Origin: Odiellus spinosus
Taxonomy: Eukaryota; Arthropoda; Arachnida; Opiliones; Phalangiidae
Length of the DNA stretch: 64,000 bases
Direction of reading: 5' to 3'
Assembly (NCBI GenBank): GCA_963920705.1
Contig: CAWUCO010000268.1
Span: forward strand, 2,914,001-2,978,000
Positions within the stretch are counted from its first letter, which is position 1; every line of letters begins with the position of its first letter. The notes under the pieces are model-generated. The model did no database searches and was not told where the DNA came from. It saw nothing but the letters and a program-made list of their open reading frames with translations. The translations under genes were made by a program, and so were the position numbers. This document shows positions 39,524 through 50,785 of this stretch, piece after piece.

Positions 39524-40943
39524 TGTAGCGAAATATTTGTGTCGTATCGAATAATAGGAAAATATTTGGGTTATTCCAAGTAAAACGATTTCCAGGTATT
39601 CTCTTGTGCTATCAAAAAGCCATTAAGTTGAATATGGGTCAGGAGCACCCAATTATAATATTTTCAAAAGGGCAACCTTTAGAAAATAAACTTTTAGCGG
39701 CATAGCGACTTTAAGTCGCCTATCTTCCCTTTGTTAGATCTCCCCAACTTCTTTTTATCTTATCTACAAAACTCATTGCCATACCCAAGAAAGCCATTAA
39801 GTCAACCCCTTCCTTTAAATGAAAAATAAAGGTTGTAAATAAATGTGCAGGTGAATAGGAATTAAACTGTCAAATATTTTATGTTTTATTGTGTGCATGT
39901 TCCTAATGGCTTGGACGACTCGAACCAGGCCCATTTATCAAAGCTCGACCAATGCCGAGAATTTCTAAGAAGTGCGTGTAAAGCGCGTGAGAACGCGTCG
40001 GTAACGAACCCTACGCGTTCTAAAGATACCGAACTAAGTGATAAAAGATAAGGTGATGGCTTCCCAGGAGTCACTGATGGGGTATCCGATGGATCCCGGT
40101 ATTTCCCCAATCATGTGACCGACCTGAAAACTAGGATAGAGAGAGAGAGAGTAAAACCAGAACAGCTAGATGTCCGAAGCAGAGAAGAGCTGACCAACCT
40201 AACCAGAGAAGTGGAACCAACATCCATAGACTTAGGAGTCAGGACTTTAAAATAAAAGTTCTGATAGGGACTTATACATTTTCCCGAGATGATGTCACCA
40301 CTCGAAGGAGATGTAGGATGGTTCAAGAACTGACGGAACCCTTTGCGCTGGCCGCGAATCGACCTGACTAATCCGGACCACCCGCCGATCTCCGACGGCG
40401 TCGTCGACTCTCTCCAATAGTAGATGTGGTCATCGTCTCTCTCTCTCCCGCTCGTTCATCCGCCCATGGCCACTTTCCCGATGGGATACAGAAGCCCGAC
40501 TCTTCGTGAAAGAACTTAGTGATGAGTACAATAAACTTAGCGCGCTCGCGTGTTTATATAGTTGTAAATAATTTGTAGAACATTTTTAGTTTAATTGTAG
40601 TAGTTAGGGCATTGGTCGAGTCCGCATGTCGCATGTTATTATTTAAGGGGGTTTTTATATTTAAGTGTCATTATTATAGTAGTGTTGTATATTGATTTAG
40701 TAGTAGTTTGTGTTTAATTTAATAGTAGTTATAGTTGCTTGTTTTAGTAGTAGCAATTAATTACTGCTAATTAAATTATGTTTAGTAGTAGAACATTAAA
40801 TGACGATCTTTGGTATGGCAATCTTGACTCTTAATTAAACTTATATCCCTTACTTCTGATTTAATCGTTTCGATAGTAGTAGTAGTTAATGCTTAACACT
40901 TGGCATCGCTAGGCCGCTAATAGTAGTAGCAAAAAGTGTTACA
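39524..40943 (+). repeat. 5' LTR of the gypsy element (1420 bp)
   Basis: Begins TGTAGCG and ends TGTTACA, with TG...CA termini. It is nearly identical to the LTR at 46469-47886. It contains an (AG)n run near 40138-40151, the site of the only length difference between the LTRs, and a CT-rich run near 40436-40447. The 3' third is full of TAGTAG-type triplets. AATAAA occurs near 39685, 39825 and 40530, and a TATA-like TTTATATA near 40553. I cannot decide which of these delimit the R region. Short open frames on the opposite strand are not credible genes. Confidence 0.96.
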
Positions 40944-40946
40944 TTT

Positions 40947-40964
40947 TGGGGGCCCCGCCGGGAT
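40947..40964 (+). other. Primer binding site (tRNA-Pro-like)
   Basis: TGGGGGCCCCGCCGGGAT starts 3 nt after the 5' LTR. Its reverse complement ends CCCCA and has the layout of a tRNA 3' end: T-stem CCCGG, 7-nt acceptor strand, discriminator C, CCA. From memory it agrees at 15 of 18 positions with the tRNA-Pro site of murine leukaemia virus; the differences lie in the acceptor stem. The primer tRNA is therefore likely but not proven to be tRNA-Pro. Confidence 0.75.
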
Positions 40965-41077
40965 TAGTCTTTCTATGCCAGTTAAACTAGTACGAAGACT
41001 TCCTTTGAACTCGCTAGTCTTTAGGACTAAATTGGAATGAAAATAGTAAACGTATGAGGAGTATGGTTGGATAATTT
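40965..41077 (+). other. Untranslated leader between PBS and gag
   Basis: About 110 bp with no open frame of note. It carries several short upstream ATGs before the gag start. Expected to be part of the packaged RNA leader; no further signal recognised. Confidence 0.6.
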
Positions 41078-42718
41078 ATGAAGGAATATCGGGTAGATCA
41101 TTATTTTTGTAAACCACAAGCAGGTACATATTCGAGTTGTTCTGATTGCATTAAATCGTATAAAGATTCTCAGGCTATAGATAGAGCTTTGAGAGCACAG
41201 AATAGAAATAGTAGAAATAGTAGAAACTCGAATATGGATCCTAACGCTTTAGCCGGAAGTAGTGGAGCTTTGGGAGGTAGTCTTAGCCCAGGTGCGATAG
41301 GAAACACCGGGGCTGGGGGTCCAGTATATAGTAGATTGGCCCCTCCAAATCTCTCTACTTCACCGATAGTAGTAACCCCAACTAGATCTAGTGCCGCTAA
41401 TTTTGTAAAGACTACTAGTCTTAATCAGGCAACCCCGATTTCTCCCATAAATAACAACGCAACTCCCATAGTACCAATAATTTCAACTCAAATGTTATTA
41501 GATATGCAGACACAAATGGCGGCTTTGACAGCTCAATTACAAATGATAATTCAAGTTCAGGCGCAACAGACCGCTGCCCAACATGGCACGGCGACCTTGG
41601 GGGTAGCTAATCAACCCCCCACTAGTCAAACGTCGGCTTCTAATCAAGCTAGTCAAAATTGTCCGTTAGTACTTTCGCCATCTAATAGTCAAAATATAGT
41701 AGTCCCATCGAGTAGTAATAATTTAGTAGTCCCAAGTAGTCAGAATGTAATAATCCCATCTAGTAGTCAGAATTTAGTAGTCCCATCGAATACTCAGATA
41801 GTAGTAAATTCAAATAGTAGTAATAATAGTATTTCGGGAAATCTTAATTCACCAAATAGCACACCTTCGGGATTAACCACTTCTAGCACGCATCACTTTA
41901 GAATGCCAAAAATAAACATGCCCGTATTTTCTGGGAAACCAAGAGATATGAGCACGAAAGATTTTTTAGTAAAAATTAGACAGATTAGGGAAACCCTTGG
42001 AATGACTGATGCGCTTTTTATTCAGTCGTGGGTACCGCAGATGTTTATTGGTCCTGCATTAGATTGGTGGCAGTCACTCCCAGCAAAACCAACAGAATTT
42101 GCGGATTTACAATCTAAAATTAAAAGGGAATTTGCCTATCAAGTAAACGACTCGGTATTAAACGAGCAATTGATAAATAGAAGGCAAAATCATACTGAGG
42201 GAGTTAGGGACTATGTCAATGCAATGAGAGAAATCCTCCTTCAAATGGAAAACCCCCTTCCCCATGATCGACAGGTAGATTCGGTATATCGAAATATGCG
42301 TTCGGATCTTAAGCCTTATTTAGCGACTCAAACGTTCGCTACGATAGGCGATCTCTTAGAAAGCGCCGTTCGTATCGAACTTTCTCGTGGGCACAGCGGG
42401 GGTCACCGTGAAAACGGGAGAGATAGGGATTATAGCAGTAGGGGAAATGACAAAAGCTATAGTAGTAGAGACCATTTTCAAAACAAAAATTTTAACGGTC
42501 CCTCGCGATACGAGGCTAGGCCCAGCTACGGGGGAGACCGTCGTTTCGAGGTTCGGTGTTTTGCTTGTGATAAAGTGGGTCACAAGACTCCAGAATGCCC
42601 GAATATAACTTGCTCGAATTGTAAAGGAAAGGGTCACGTTCAAAGATACTGTCCCAAATTAAATTCGGGAAACGAAAAAAGGGGTGGACCCAGAGACGGT
42701 GCGCCCCAAAGAAAATAG
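41078..42718 (+). CDS. gag: Gag polyprotein of the gypsy element (546 aa)
   Basis: Open frame starting at an ATG downstream of the leader. The N-terminal 45 residues include three cysteines. Residues about 45-270 are a low-complexity stretch rich in Ser, Asn, Gln and Pro with recurrent VVPSS-like units. Residues about 275-430 form the retrotransposon gag/capsid-like domain (MPVFSGKP, then FLVKIRQI, ALDWWQSLP and an MREIL helix region). An Arg/Gly/Ser-rich linker follows. Two CCHC zinc knuckles (CX2CX4HX4C) lie near residues 490-530 and would bind RNA in the nucleocapsid. Gag assembles the cytoplasmic virus-like particle. Gag and pol lie in different frames; this family commonly uses ribosomal frameshifting between them. 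Confidence 0.9.
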   Translation: MKEYRVDHYFCKPQAGTYSSCSDCIKSYKDSQAIDRALRAQNRNSRNSRNSNMDPNALAGSSGALGGSLSPGAIGNTGAGGPVYSRLAPPNLSTSPIVVTPTRSSAANFVKTTSLNQATPISPINNNATPIVPIISTQMLLDMQTQMAALTAQLQMIIQVQAQQTAAQHGTATLGVANQPPTSQTSASNQASQNCPLVLSPSNSQNIVVPSSSNNLVVPSSQNVIIPSSSQNLVVPSNTQIVVNSNSSNNSISGNLNSPNSTPSGLTTSSTHHFRMPKINMPVFSGKPRDMSTKDFLVKIRQIRETLGMTDALFIQSWVPQMFIGPALDWWQSLPAKPTEFADLQSKIKREFAYQVNDSVLNEQLINRRQNHTEGVRDYVNAMREILLQMENPLPHDRQVDSVYRNMRSDLKPYLATQTFATIGDLLESAVRIELSRGHSGGHRENGRDRDYSSRGNDKSYSSRDHFQNKNFNGPSRYEARPSYGGDRRFEVRCFACDKVGHKTPECPNITCSNCKGKGHVQRYCPKLNSGNEKRGGPRDGAPQRK

Positions 42719-42750
42719 AAATTAGCCCCTTCGCCGTAGATTGTCATCAT

Positions 42751-45700
42751 GTGTCAGACGATAGTTGTAGAAAAAGATGTTTAATCGATATTAGGGTAGC
42801 CGGAATTCCTACCATAGCATTAGTAGATTCGGGGAGTTCCGCTACTCTAATTGATTCAACGCTTAATAGTAATTTAAAACATTTAGGATATAAAAATAAA
42901 ACCGTAGATCTTAAACTTAGAGTAGTAAATAGAAAATTAATTAATGCTAAAGAAATGATTAAAATTGATCTGGAATTACCAGGATTAAAAACTTTGACAC
43001 ATGATGCAATCGTACTCGATGACCTAGCGTATCCCTGTATTTTAGGCTTAGATTTCCTAAAGAGTTCAGGCATGACAGTAAGCTATGGCCAGTTAAGTTG
43101 GTGTTGGGATTCGAACCCTACCGCTTGGTATGATTTCCATAATAGTGGAATTAATTATAATTTAACCGAATGTCATCTATTCGAAGATGAAGACTTTGAT
43201 TCGGAAACTATAAACCAAGCGATAGATGAGGCACCAATAGATGCCGATAAAAAGGAAAAATTAAGAGATTTAGTTTATCGCTATAAAGTAGTATTTTCAA
43301 CCAAACCTGGCCTGTCTAGATCCGCTGAACATTTCGTTGACACGGGCGATAGTATGCCAATAGCGTGTCCCCCTTATAGATTTTCTCCCCATAAAAAGGA
43401 AATAATAGAAGGGATTGTTCAAGAAATGTTAGAGCTAGGGTTAATAGAACCTTGTAACAGTCCATGGTCCGCACCAACATTAGTAGTAGGAAAGAGTGAC
43501 GGAACGTCTCGTTTAGTGGTTGATTATCGCAAGCTTAATAGTGTAACGCGCAAGGATACCTATCCTTTGCATAGAATAGAGGATATTTTAGAATCCATAA
43601 GGGAGCCGGAGTATATCACAGTTTTGGATATGAGGTCGGGATTTTGGCAGGTTCCTCTTAATGAGAGAAGTCGCGACACTTGCGCTTTCGTGACGCATAG
43701 TGGTATTTATAGGCCAAAGGTCATGTTATTTGGGCTTTGTAATTCTCCCCCGAGTTTTCAAAGATTGGTCAACAATTTATTCGGGAGTCTAGCTAAAGAA
43801 GGAATATTTGATTATTTCGACGATTTATATATTGTATCAGATACCTTCGAAGAACACTTAGTCAGTTTAGAAAAGGTTTTCGCCGTTTTGAAAGACGACG
43901 GCTTGACAATAAAATCGTCGAAAACTCAATTTTGCCGAAAGAAAGCGACTATTTTAGGTCATGTTGTATCTAAACAGGGAATAGAAGTAAACCCCGAGAA
44001 GGTTAGTTCAATTAAAGAATATCCCATTCCCCGTACAGTGAGACAGCTCCGACGATTTTTGGGAATGGCGGGTTTCTATCGACGTTTCATCGCTAAATTC
44101 GCCGAAATAGCTACCCCTTTGCATTATTTGACACGACAACGTAAGTTGGAAGTGGGGTTTAGAACAACAACGCGCTTTTGAAACTTTGAAAGAAAAATTG
44201 TCGACTGCCCCTATAATTGCCTCTCCAAACTTTAAGCTCCCATTCACAATTCACACTGACGCCTCGAACGTTGGAATCGGCGCGGTGTTAACGCAAAAAG
44301 ATAAAGAAGGGAAGAGTAGAGTCATTCAGTTTGCTAGTAAAACGTTAGACGCCACGCAGCGTAAGTTATCAGTAACAGAACGAGAATGTTACGCAATAGT
44401 TTGGGCAATCACCGAAAAATTTCGTGTCTACCTCGAGGGCGCACCTTTTGAGGTGATTACGGATCATAAGTCGCTCGAATGGTTAAAAAACGCGAGAGAT
44501 CCTACCGGTAAATTCACCAGGTGGAGTACTAGACTCCAACCTTTCGATTTTAAAATAGTTTATATACCCGGTAAGGATAACATAGTAGCGGACGCCCTTT
44601 CTCGAATACCCGAGTCTAATGAGACCGAAAATATAGTAGTAGCAACGGTGGAATTAGATACCACCGAATCCGAAGTGATAGTTTTAGATAGAGAACGGAT
44701 AATCGAAGAGCAGCGATTGGATAGTAAAGTTGGCAGTTTATTGACCTTTCTGGAGGGAGGTTCAATGGATGTTAATAACGCTAATACAAAAGTATGAAAT
44801 TGGGTTAAGCGAGTAGCACCCTCCTGTAAATTAATTGACGGAATAGCTTATAGAAGCATAAATCCAATAAGTCAATCAGGAGAAGTAAATAGTAGTAGAA
44901 ACAATAGCACGTGCACAAATAATAGTAGTAGTAGTACCCCTAAAGACGAAAATAGTAGAAAAAGTCAAGGGTTAGTTGCCTCGTTTTATATAGTAGTCCC
45001 CAAAAACCTTATTAAAGTAGTAGTATCCGCTTGCCACGATATCCCATCTTCCGGTCATCAGGGTAAATCCAAAACATTAGAAAGAGTTCGTAAATATTAC
45101 ACATGGGAGGGAATGACAAAAGATATTAGTAATTTTGTCAAATCCTGCAAAATTTGCCAAGAGCATAAATCCCCGCCGATGAAGCCAGCTGGTTTTATGA
45201 AATCAGCGGAGCCATCCCAACCTTGGGAAGATATAGGAATAGATTTAAAGGGGGAATACCCTCGAAGTAAAAAAGGAAATTCGCAAATTTTAGTAGTACT
45301 AGATTATTCAACTAAATGGGTTGAGGCTTTTCCTTTAAAGAAGGCAACTGCCAAAAATATCGCCACTCTTTTGGTCAATCAGGTATTTTCTCGTTTTGGC
45401 GTACCTAAGAGAATTGTGAGTGACAATGGTCCCCAATTTGTCTCAAATCTCATGCAGGAGGTTTGCAAGCTGTTCAATATCAAACAGCGCTTCACCTCCT
45501 TCTATTCGCCTCAATCCAATCAAACGGAAAGAGCGAATAGAAATCTAGGCATGATGATCAAATGCTACGTAAAGGAGAGCCACCAATATTGGGACGAGGG
45601 ATTGCAACAGTTCGTTATGGCTCTGCGTTCTTCTAAAAACGAATCTACCGGCTTTACGCCATCGTTTTTGAATTTTGGTAGAGAAATTAGAGAAGCACCC

Positions 45701-46225
45701 ATAATGAACGTAGACAATCACCAAATCTCAAAGGCCTGCGAGGCTATAGAGCCCCTCCGCAGAGCTGAAATTATTAACAGCGCTATATCGAAGGCTCAAG
45801 CTAACTTAGTAGTAGCTCAAGAGAAAAACGCCGCTTTGTATGACCAAAAGAAGCGAGATTTTGAATTTAATCAGGGAGACATAGTCCTAAAGAAAACGCA
45901 CTATCAATCGTCAGCCGGTGATAGGTTTTCGGCGAAGCTGGCCAAAACATGGGAAGGCCCCTTCGTTATTGTTAGAAAGTTCTCGCCCAACACTTACAAA
46001 CTAGGTAATATAGATAGTAGTCAGCAATTAAAGGGTACTTTTAATCTACGTGAACTCAAGCTCTATACGGAGCGTCCACTAGAAAACGGAGCATCCCCTC
46101 AGATAGAAATCCCTGAGAAAAATTCTCAGGCCAAGACCCCTGAGAAAAAACGTAAACCTCGCCCAGAAATTGTACGGCCTCCAGCGGACAGTGGGTTTCA
46201 TATGAATTTGCGTTCCCGCAAATAA
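42751..46225 (+). pseudogene. pol: pol region: protease, reverse transcriptase, RNase H, integrase (interrupted)
   Basis: Domains appear in gypsy order. An aspartic protease with the DSG motif lies near 42.8 kb. Reverse transcriptase with a YFDD-type catalytic box spans about 43.3-44.1 kb. RNase H with a TDAS motif spans about 44.2-44.6 kb. Integrase spans about 45.1-46.0 kb, with a zinc-binding CXXC segment, DDE core (DNGPQF block) and a GPF/YKL-type module near the C terminus. No chromodomain is recognised after it. Together these would copy the RNA to DNA and insert it. The region no longer reads as one open frame (about two breaks), so it is treated as a fossil. Confidence 0.88.
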
Positions 46226-46459
46226 ATTTGATAGCTTGAATATATTCTAAGTGAGAAGAGATTTGATCTCGTGCTTTTTGCGTGCTGGGAAAGGTACACT
46301 CCCGGTCTTTGTAAATTATAGCCGTAGCCTAGTCTTATTTCAAGCCCTTGTATATATATTTCAATCCTTTTACTGTATTTATGTTAGTGTTTAATTTTTT
46401 TAGTTATTAATTTTTTTGGGAGGTTGGATAGCCCTCACGAGGTCGCTCGGAGTCTTAGC
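46226..46459 (+). other. 3' untranslated stretch between pol and the 3' LTR
   Basis: About 230 bp without a credible open frame. No envelope gene is present here, in contrast with errantivirus-type gypsy elements. Confidence 0.7.
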
Positions 46460-46468
46460 GGGGGGGAG
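46460..46468 (+). other. Polypurine tract
   Basis: GGGGGGGAG abuts the TGTAGCG start of the 3' LTR. This is the expected position of the plus-strand primer for reverse transcription. Confidence 0.85.
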
Positions 46469-47886
46469 TGTAGCGAAATATTTGTGTCGTATCGAATAAT
46501 AGGAAAATATTTGGGTTATTCCAAGTAAAACGATTTCCAGGTATTCTCTTGTGCTATCAAAAAGCCATTAAGTTGAATATGGGTCAGGAGCACCCAATTA
46601 TAATATTTTCAAAAGGGCAACCTTTAGAAAATAAACTTTTAGCGGCATAGCGACTTTAAGTCGCCTATCTTCCCTTTGTTAGATCTCCCCAACTTCTTTT
46701 TATCTTATCTACAAAACTCATTGCCATACCCAAGAAAGCCATTAAGTCAACCCCTTCCTTTAAATGAAAAATAAAGGTTGTAAATAAATGTGCAGGTGAA
46801 TAGGAATTAAACTGTCAAATATTTTATGTTTTATTGTGTGCATGTTCCTAATGGCATGGACGACTCGAACCAGGCCCATTTATCAAAGCTCGACCAATGC
46901 CGAGAATTTCTAAGAAGTGCGTGTAAAGCGCGTGAGAACGCGTCGGTAACGAACCCTACGCGTTCTAAAGATACCGAACTAAGTGATAAAAGATAAGGTG
47001 ATGGCTTCCCAGGAGTCACTGATGGGGTATCCGATGGATCCCGGTATTTCCCCAATCATGTGACCGACCTGAAAACTAGGATAGAGAGAGAGAGTAAAAC
47101 CAGAACAGCTAGATGTCCGAAGCAGAGAAGAGCTGACCAACCTAACCAGAGAAGTGGAACCAACATCCATAGACTTAGGAGTCAGGACTTTAAAATATAA
47201 GTTCTGATAGGGACTTATACATTTTCCCGAAATGATGTCACCACTCGAAGGAGATGTAGGATGGTTCAAGAACTGACGGAACCCTTTGCGCTGGCCGCGA
47301 ATCGACCTGACTAATCCGGACCACCCGCCGATCTCCGACGGCGTCGTCGACTATCTCCAATAGTAGATGTGGTCATCGTCTCTCTCTCTCCCGCTCGTTC
47401 ATCCGCCCATGGCCACTTTCCCGATGGGATACAGAAGCCCGACTCTTCGTGAAAGAACTTAGTAATGAGTACAATAAACTTAGCGCGCTCGCGTGTTTAT
47501 ATAGTTGTAAATAATTTGTAGAACATTTTTAGTTTAATTGTAGTAGTTAGGGCATTGGTCGAGTCCGCATGTCGCATGTTATTATTTAAGGGGGTTTTTA
47601 TATTTAAGTGTCATTATTATAGTAGTGTTGTATATTGATTTAGTAGTAGTTTGTGTTTAATTTAATAGTAGTTATAGTTGCTTGTTTTAGTAGTAGCAAT
47701 TAATTACTGCTAATTAAATTATGTTTAGTAGTAGAACATTAAATGACGATCTTTGGTATGGCAATCTTGACTCTTAATTAAACTTATATCCCTTACTTCT
47801 GATTTAATCGTTTCGATAGTAGTAGTAGTTAATGCTTAACACTTGGCATCGCTAGGCCGCTAATAGTAGTAGCAAAAAGTGTTACA
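46469..47886 (+). repeat. 3' LTR of the gypsy element (1418 bp)
   Basis: Same termini and length (minus one GA unit) as the 5' LTR. Hand comparison over the full length shows five base differences. It ends TGTTACA, directly followed by satellite arm B (GAGTGGTC). Confidence 0.96.
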
Positions 47887-49740
47887 GAGTGGTCTTAATT
47901 TTGTCAAAATCGCTTAAAAATCAAAAGTTTTGTGTCCATTTGAATCCAATAATCTTGGATTTTTAAGCGTTTTTGCTTAATTTTAACCAATTTTATATTG
48001 GTCACAATTTTGCAATTTAGACAAAACCAAAGTCATTCGAAAGAGCAATTAATGGACAGTCTAAATAACAAGAGTTTTCAAAAATCCGTTGAAAAGCAAG
48101 AAAAATATGGCCAATTCAAGAAATCATACAATATCAAAATAGTCAAATTTCAGATTTTAAATATTCGCTTTTTGATATTAGATGTCTTTTGAATTGTCCA
48201 TATTTTCCATGTTTTTCAACGGATTTTCCAAAACTCTTGATTTTCAGATAGACCAATATTTGCTCTTTCGAGTGGTCTTAATTTTGTCTAAATCGCTTAA
48301 AAATCAAAAGTTTTGTGTCCATTTGAATCCAATAATCTTGGATTTTTAAGTGTTTTTGCTTTATTTTAACCAATTTTATATTTGTCACGTCTTGGCAATT
48401 TAGACAAAACCAAAGTCATTCGAAAGAGCAATTAGTGGACAGACTAAATAACAAGAGTTTTCAAAAATCCGTTGAAAAACAAGAAAAATATACCCAATTC
48501 GAGAAACCATACAATATCAAAATAGTCAAATTTCAGATTTTCAAAATTCGCTTTTTGATATTAGATGTTTTTTGAATTGTCCATATTGTCCATGTTTTTC
48601 AACGGATTTTCCAAAACTCTTGTTTTTTAGATAGACCAATATTTGCTCTTTCGAGTAGTCTTAATTTTGTCTAAATCGCTTAAAAATCAAAAGTTTTGTG
48701 TCCATTTTAATCCAATAATCTTGGATTTTTAAGCGTTTTTGCTTAATTTTAACCAATTTTATATTTATCACAATTTTGCAATTTAGACAAAACCAAAGTC
48801 ATTCGAAAGAGCAATTAATGGACAGTCTAAATAATAAGAGTTTTCAAAAATCCGTTGAAAAACATGAAAAATATGGCCAATTCAAAAAACATCAAATATC
48901 AAAATAGTCAAATTTCAGATTTTAAAAATTCGCTTTTTGATATTAGATGTTTTTTGTATTGGCTATATTTTCCATGTTTTTCAACGGATTTTCCAAAACT
49001 CTTGTTTTTTAGATAGACCAATATTTGCTCTTTCGAGTGGTCTTAATTTTGTCTAAATCGCTAAAAAATCAAAAGTTTTGTGTCCATTTGAATCCAATAA
49101 TCTTGGATTTTTAAGCGTTTTTGCTTAATTTTAACTAATTTTATATTGGTCACAATTTTGCAATTTAGACAAAACCAAAGTCATTCGAAAGAGCAATTAA
49201 TGGACAGTCTAAATAACAAGAGTTTTCAAAAATCCGTTGAAAAACAAGAAAAATATGGCCAATTCAAGAAATCATACAATATCAAAATAGTCAAATTTCA
49301 GATTTTAAAAATTCGCTTTTTGATATTAGATGTTTTTTGTTTTGTCCATATTTTCCATGTTTTTCAACGGATTTTCCAAAACTCTTGATTTTCAGATAGA
49401 CCAATATTTGCTCTTTCGAGTGGTTTTAATTTTGTCTAAATCGCTTAAAAATCAAAAGTTTTGTGTCCATTTGAATCCAATAATCTTTGATTTTTAAGCG
49501 GTTTTGCTTAATTTTAACCCATTTTATATTTGTCACGTTTTGGCAATTTAGACAAAACAAAACTCATTCGAAAGATCAAATAATGGACAGTCTAAATAAT
49601 AAAAGTTTTCAAAAACTGTTGAAAAACAAGAAAAAATATGGCCAATTCAAGAAATCATACAATATCAAAATAGTCAAATTTCAGATTTTAAAAATTCGCT
49701 TTTTGATATTAGATGTTTTTTGAATTGGCCATATTTTTCT
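47887..49740 (+). repeat. Satellite block 18, + orientation, about 4.8 monomers
   Basis: Continues the interrupted arm B with no visible loss of satellite. It contains a hybrid arm near 48.87-48.92 kb, where arm A core reads like the distal part of inverted arm B before returning to arm A. The diverged TTTGATTTTTAAGCGG / CACGTTTTGGC monomer appears near 49.49 kb. With the element removed, that monomer lies about 1917 bp (5 monomers) from its copy at 39.2 kb. Confidence 0.95.
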
Positions 49741-50405
49741 TGTTTTTCAACGGATTTTTGAAAACTCTTATTATTTAGACTGTCCATTAATTGCTCTTTC
49801 GAATGACTTTGGTTTTGTCTAAATTGCAAAATTGTGACAAATATAAAATTGGTTAAAATTAAGCAAAAACACTTAAAAATCCAAGATTATTGGATTAAAA
49901 TGGACACAAAACTTTTGATTTTTAAGCGATATAGACAAAATTAAGACCACTCGAAAGAGCAAATATTGGTCTATCTAAAAAACAAGAGTTTTGGAAAATC
50001 CGTTGAAAAACATGGAAAATATGGACAATTCAAAAAACATCTAATATCAAAAAGCGAATTTTTAAAATCTGAAATTTGACTATTTTGATATTGTATGATT
50101 TCTTGAATTGGCCATATTTTTCTTGTTTTTCAACGGATTTTTGAAAACTCTTTTTATTTAGACTGTCCATTAATTGCTCTTTCGAATGACTTTGGTTTTG
50201 TCTAAATTGCAAAATTGTGACCAATATAAAATTGGTAAAAATTAAGCAAAAACGCTTAAAAATCCAAGATTATTGGATTGAAATGGACACAAAACTTTTG
50301 ATTTTTAAGCGATTTAGACAAAATTAAGACCACTCGAAAGAGCAAATATTGGTCTATCTAAAAAACCAGAGTTTTGGAAAATCCGTTGAAAAACATGGAA
50401 AATAT
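49741..50405 (-). repeat. Satellite block 19, - orientation island
   Basis: An inverted island of about 0.66 kb whose entry junction is a close copy of the one at 35.6 kb, including the preceding diverged monomer. It exits from inverted arm B to forward arm A at AATATGGCCAATTCAAG. Confidence 0.94.
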
Positions 50406-50785
50406 GGCCAATTCAAGAAACCATACAATATCAAAATAGTCAAATTTCAGATTTTAAAAATTCGCTTTTTGATATTAGATGTTTTTTGAATTGGCTATAT
50501 TTTCCATGTTTTTCAACGGATTTTCCAAAACTCTTGTTTTTTAGATAGACCAATATTTGCTCTTTCGAGTGGTCTGAATTTTGTCTAAATCGCTTAAAAA
50601 TCAAAAGTTTTGTGTCCATTTGAATCCAATAATCTTGGATTTTTAAGTGTTTTTGCTTTATTTTAACCAATTTTATATTTGTCACTTCTTGGCAATTTAA
50701 ACAAAACCAAAGACATTCGAAAGAGCAATTAATGGACAGTCTAAATAATAAGAGTTTTCAAAAATCCGTTGAAAAACAAGAAAAA
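50406..50785 (+). repeat. Satellite block 20, + orientation, one-monomer island
   Basis: A forward island of about 0.38 kb between two inverted blocks, with CACTTCTTGGCAATTTAAAC at its arm A edge. The layout copies that of 36666-37445 but is one monomer shorter. Confidence 0.94.

Larger units (their letters stand above)
39524..47886 (+). mobile_element. Ty3/gypsy LTR retrotransposon (Metaviridae), 8363 bp, broken in pol
   Basis: A complete-length element with both LTRs, primer binding site, gag, pol and polypurine tract, and no env. The pol order protease-RT-RNase H-integrase identifies the gypsy group. The pol region is interrupted (about two breaks), while gag is open, so this copy looks non-autonomous. 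The LTRs differ by five substitutions and one 2-bp microsatellite length change over about 1418 bp (about 0.35%), so insertion is recent. The flanks suggest a 4-bp target duplication with one mismatch (GAGG before, GAGT after). Base composition (mixed, with GC-rich patches) contrasts sharply with the surrounding AT-rich satellite. Clade within Metaviridae is not assigned. Confidence 0.95.

Noticed and set aside
39886-40326. Open frames on the minus strand of the LTR (also 46831-47269)
   Set aside because: Present identically in both LTRs, with low-complexity Ser/Leu-rich translations and no domain; chance frames in noncoding LTR sequence.
42356-43073. Frames overlapping gag and pol on either strand
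   Set aside because: Shadows of the well-supported gag and pol reading; their translations show no domain.
46226-46468. Envelope gene in the gypsy element
   Set aside because: Only about 240 bp lie between the end of pol and the 3' LTR, with no open frame.
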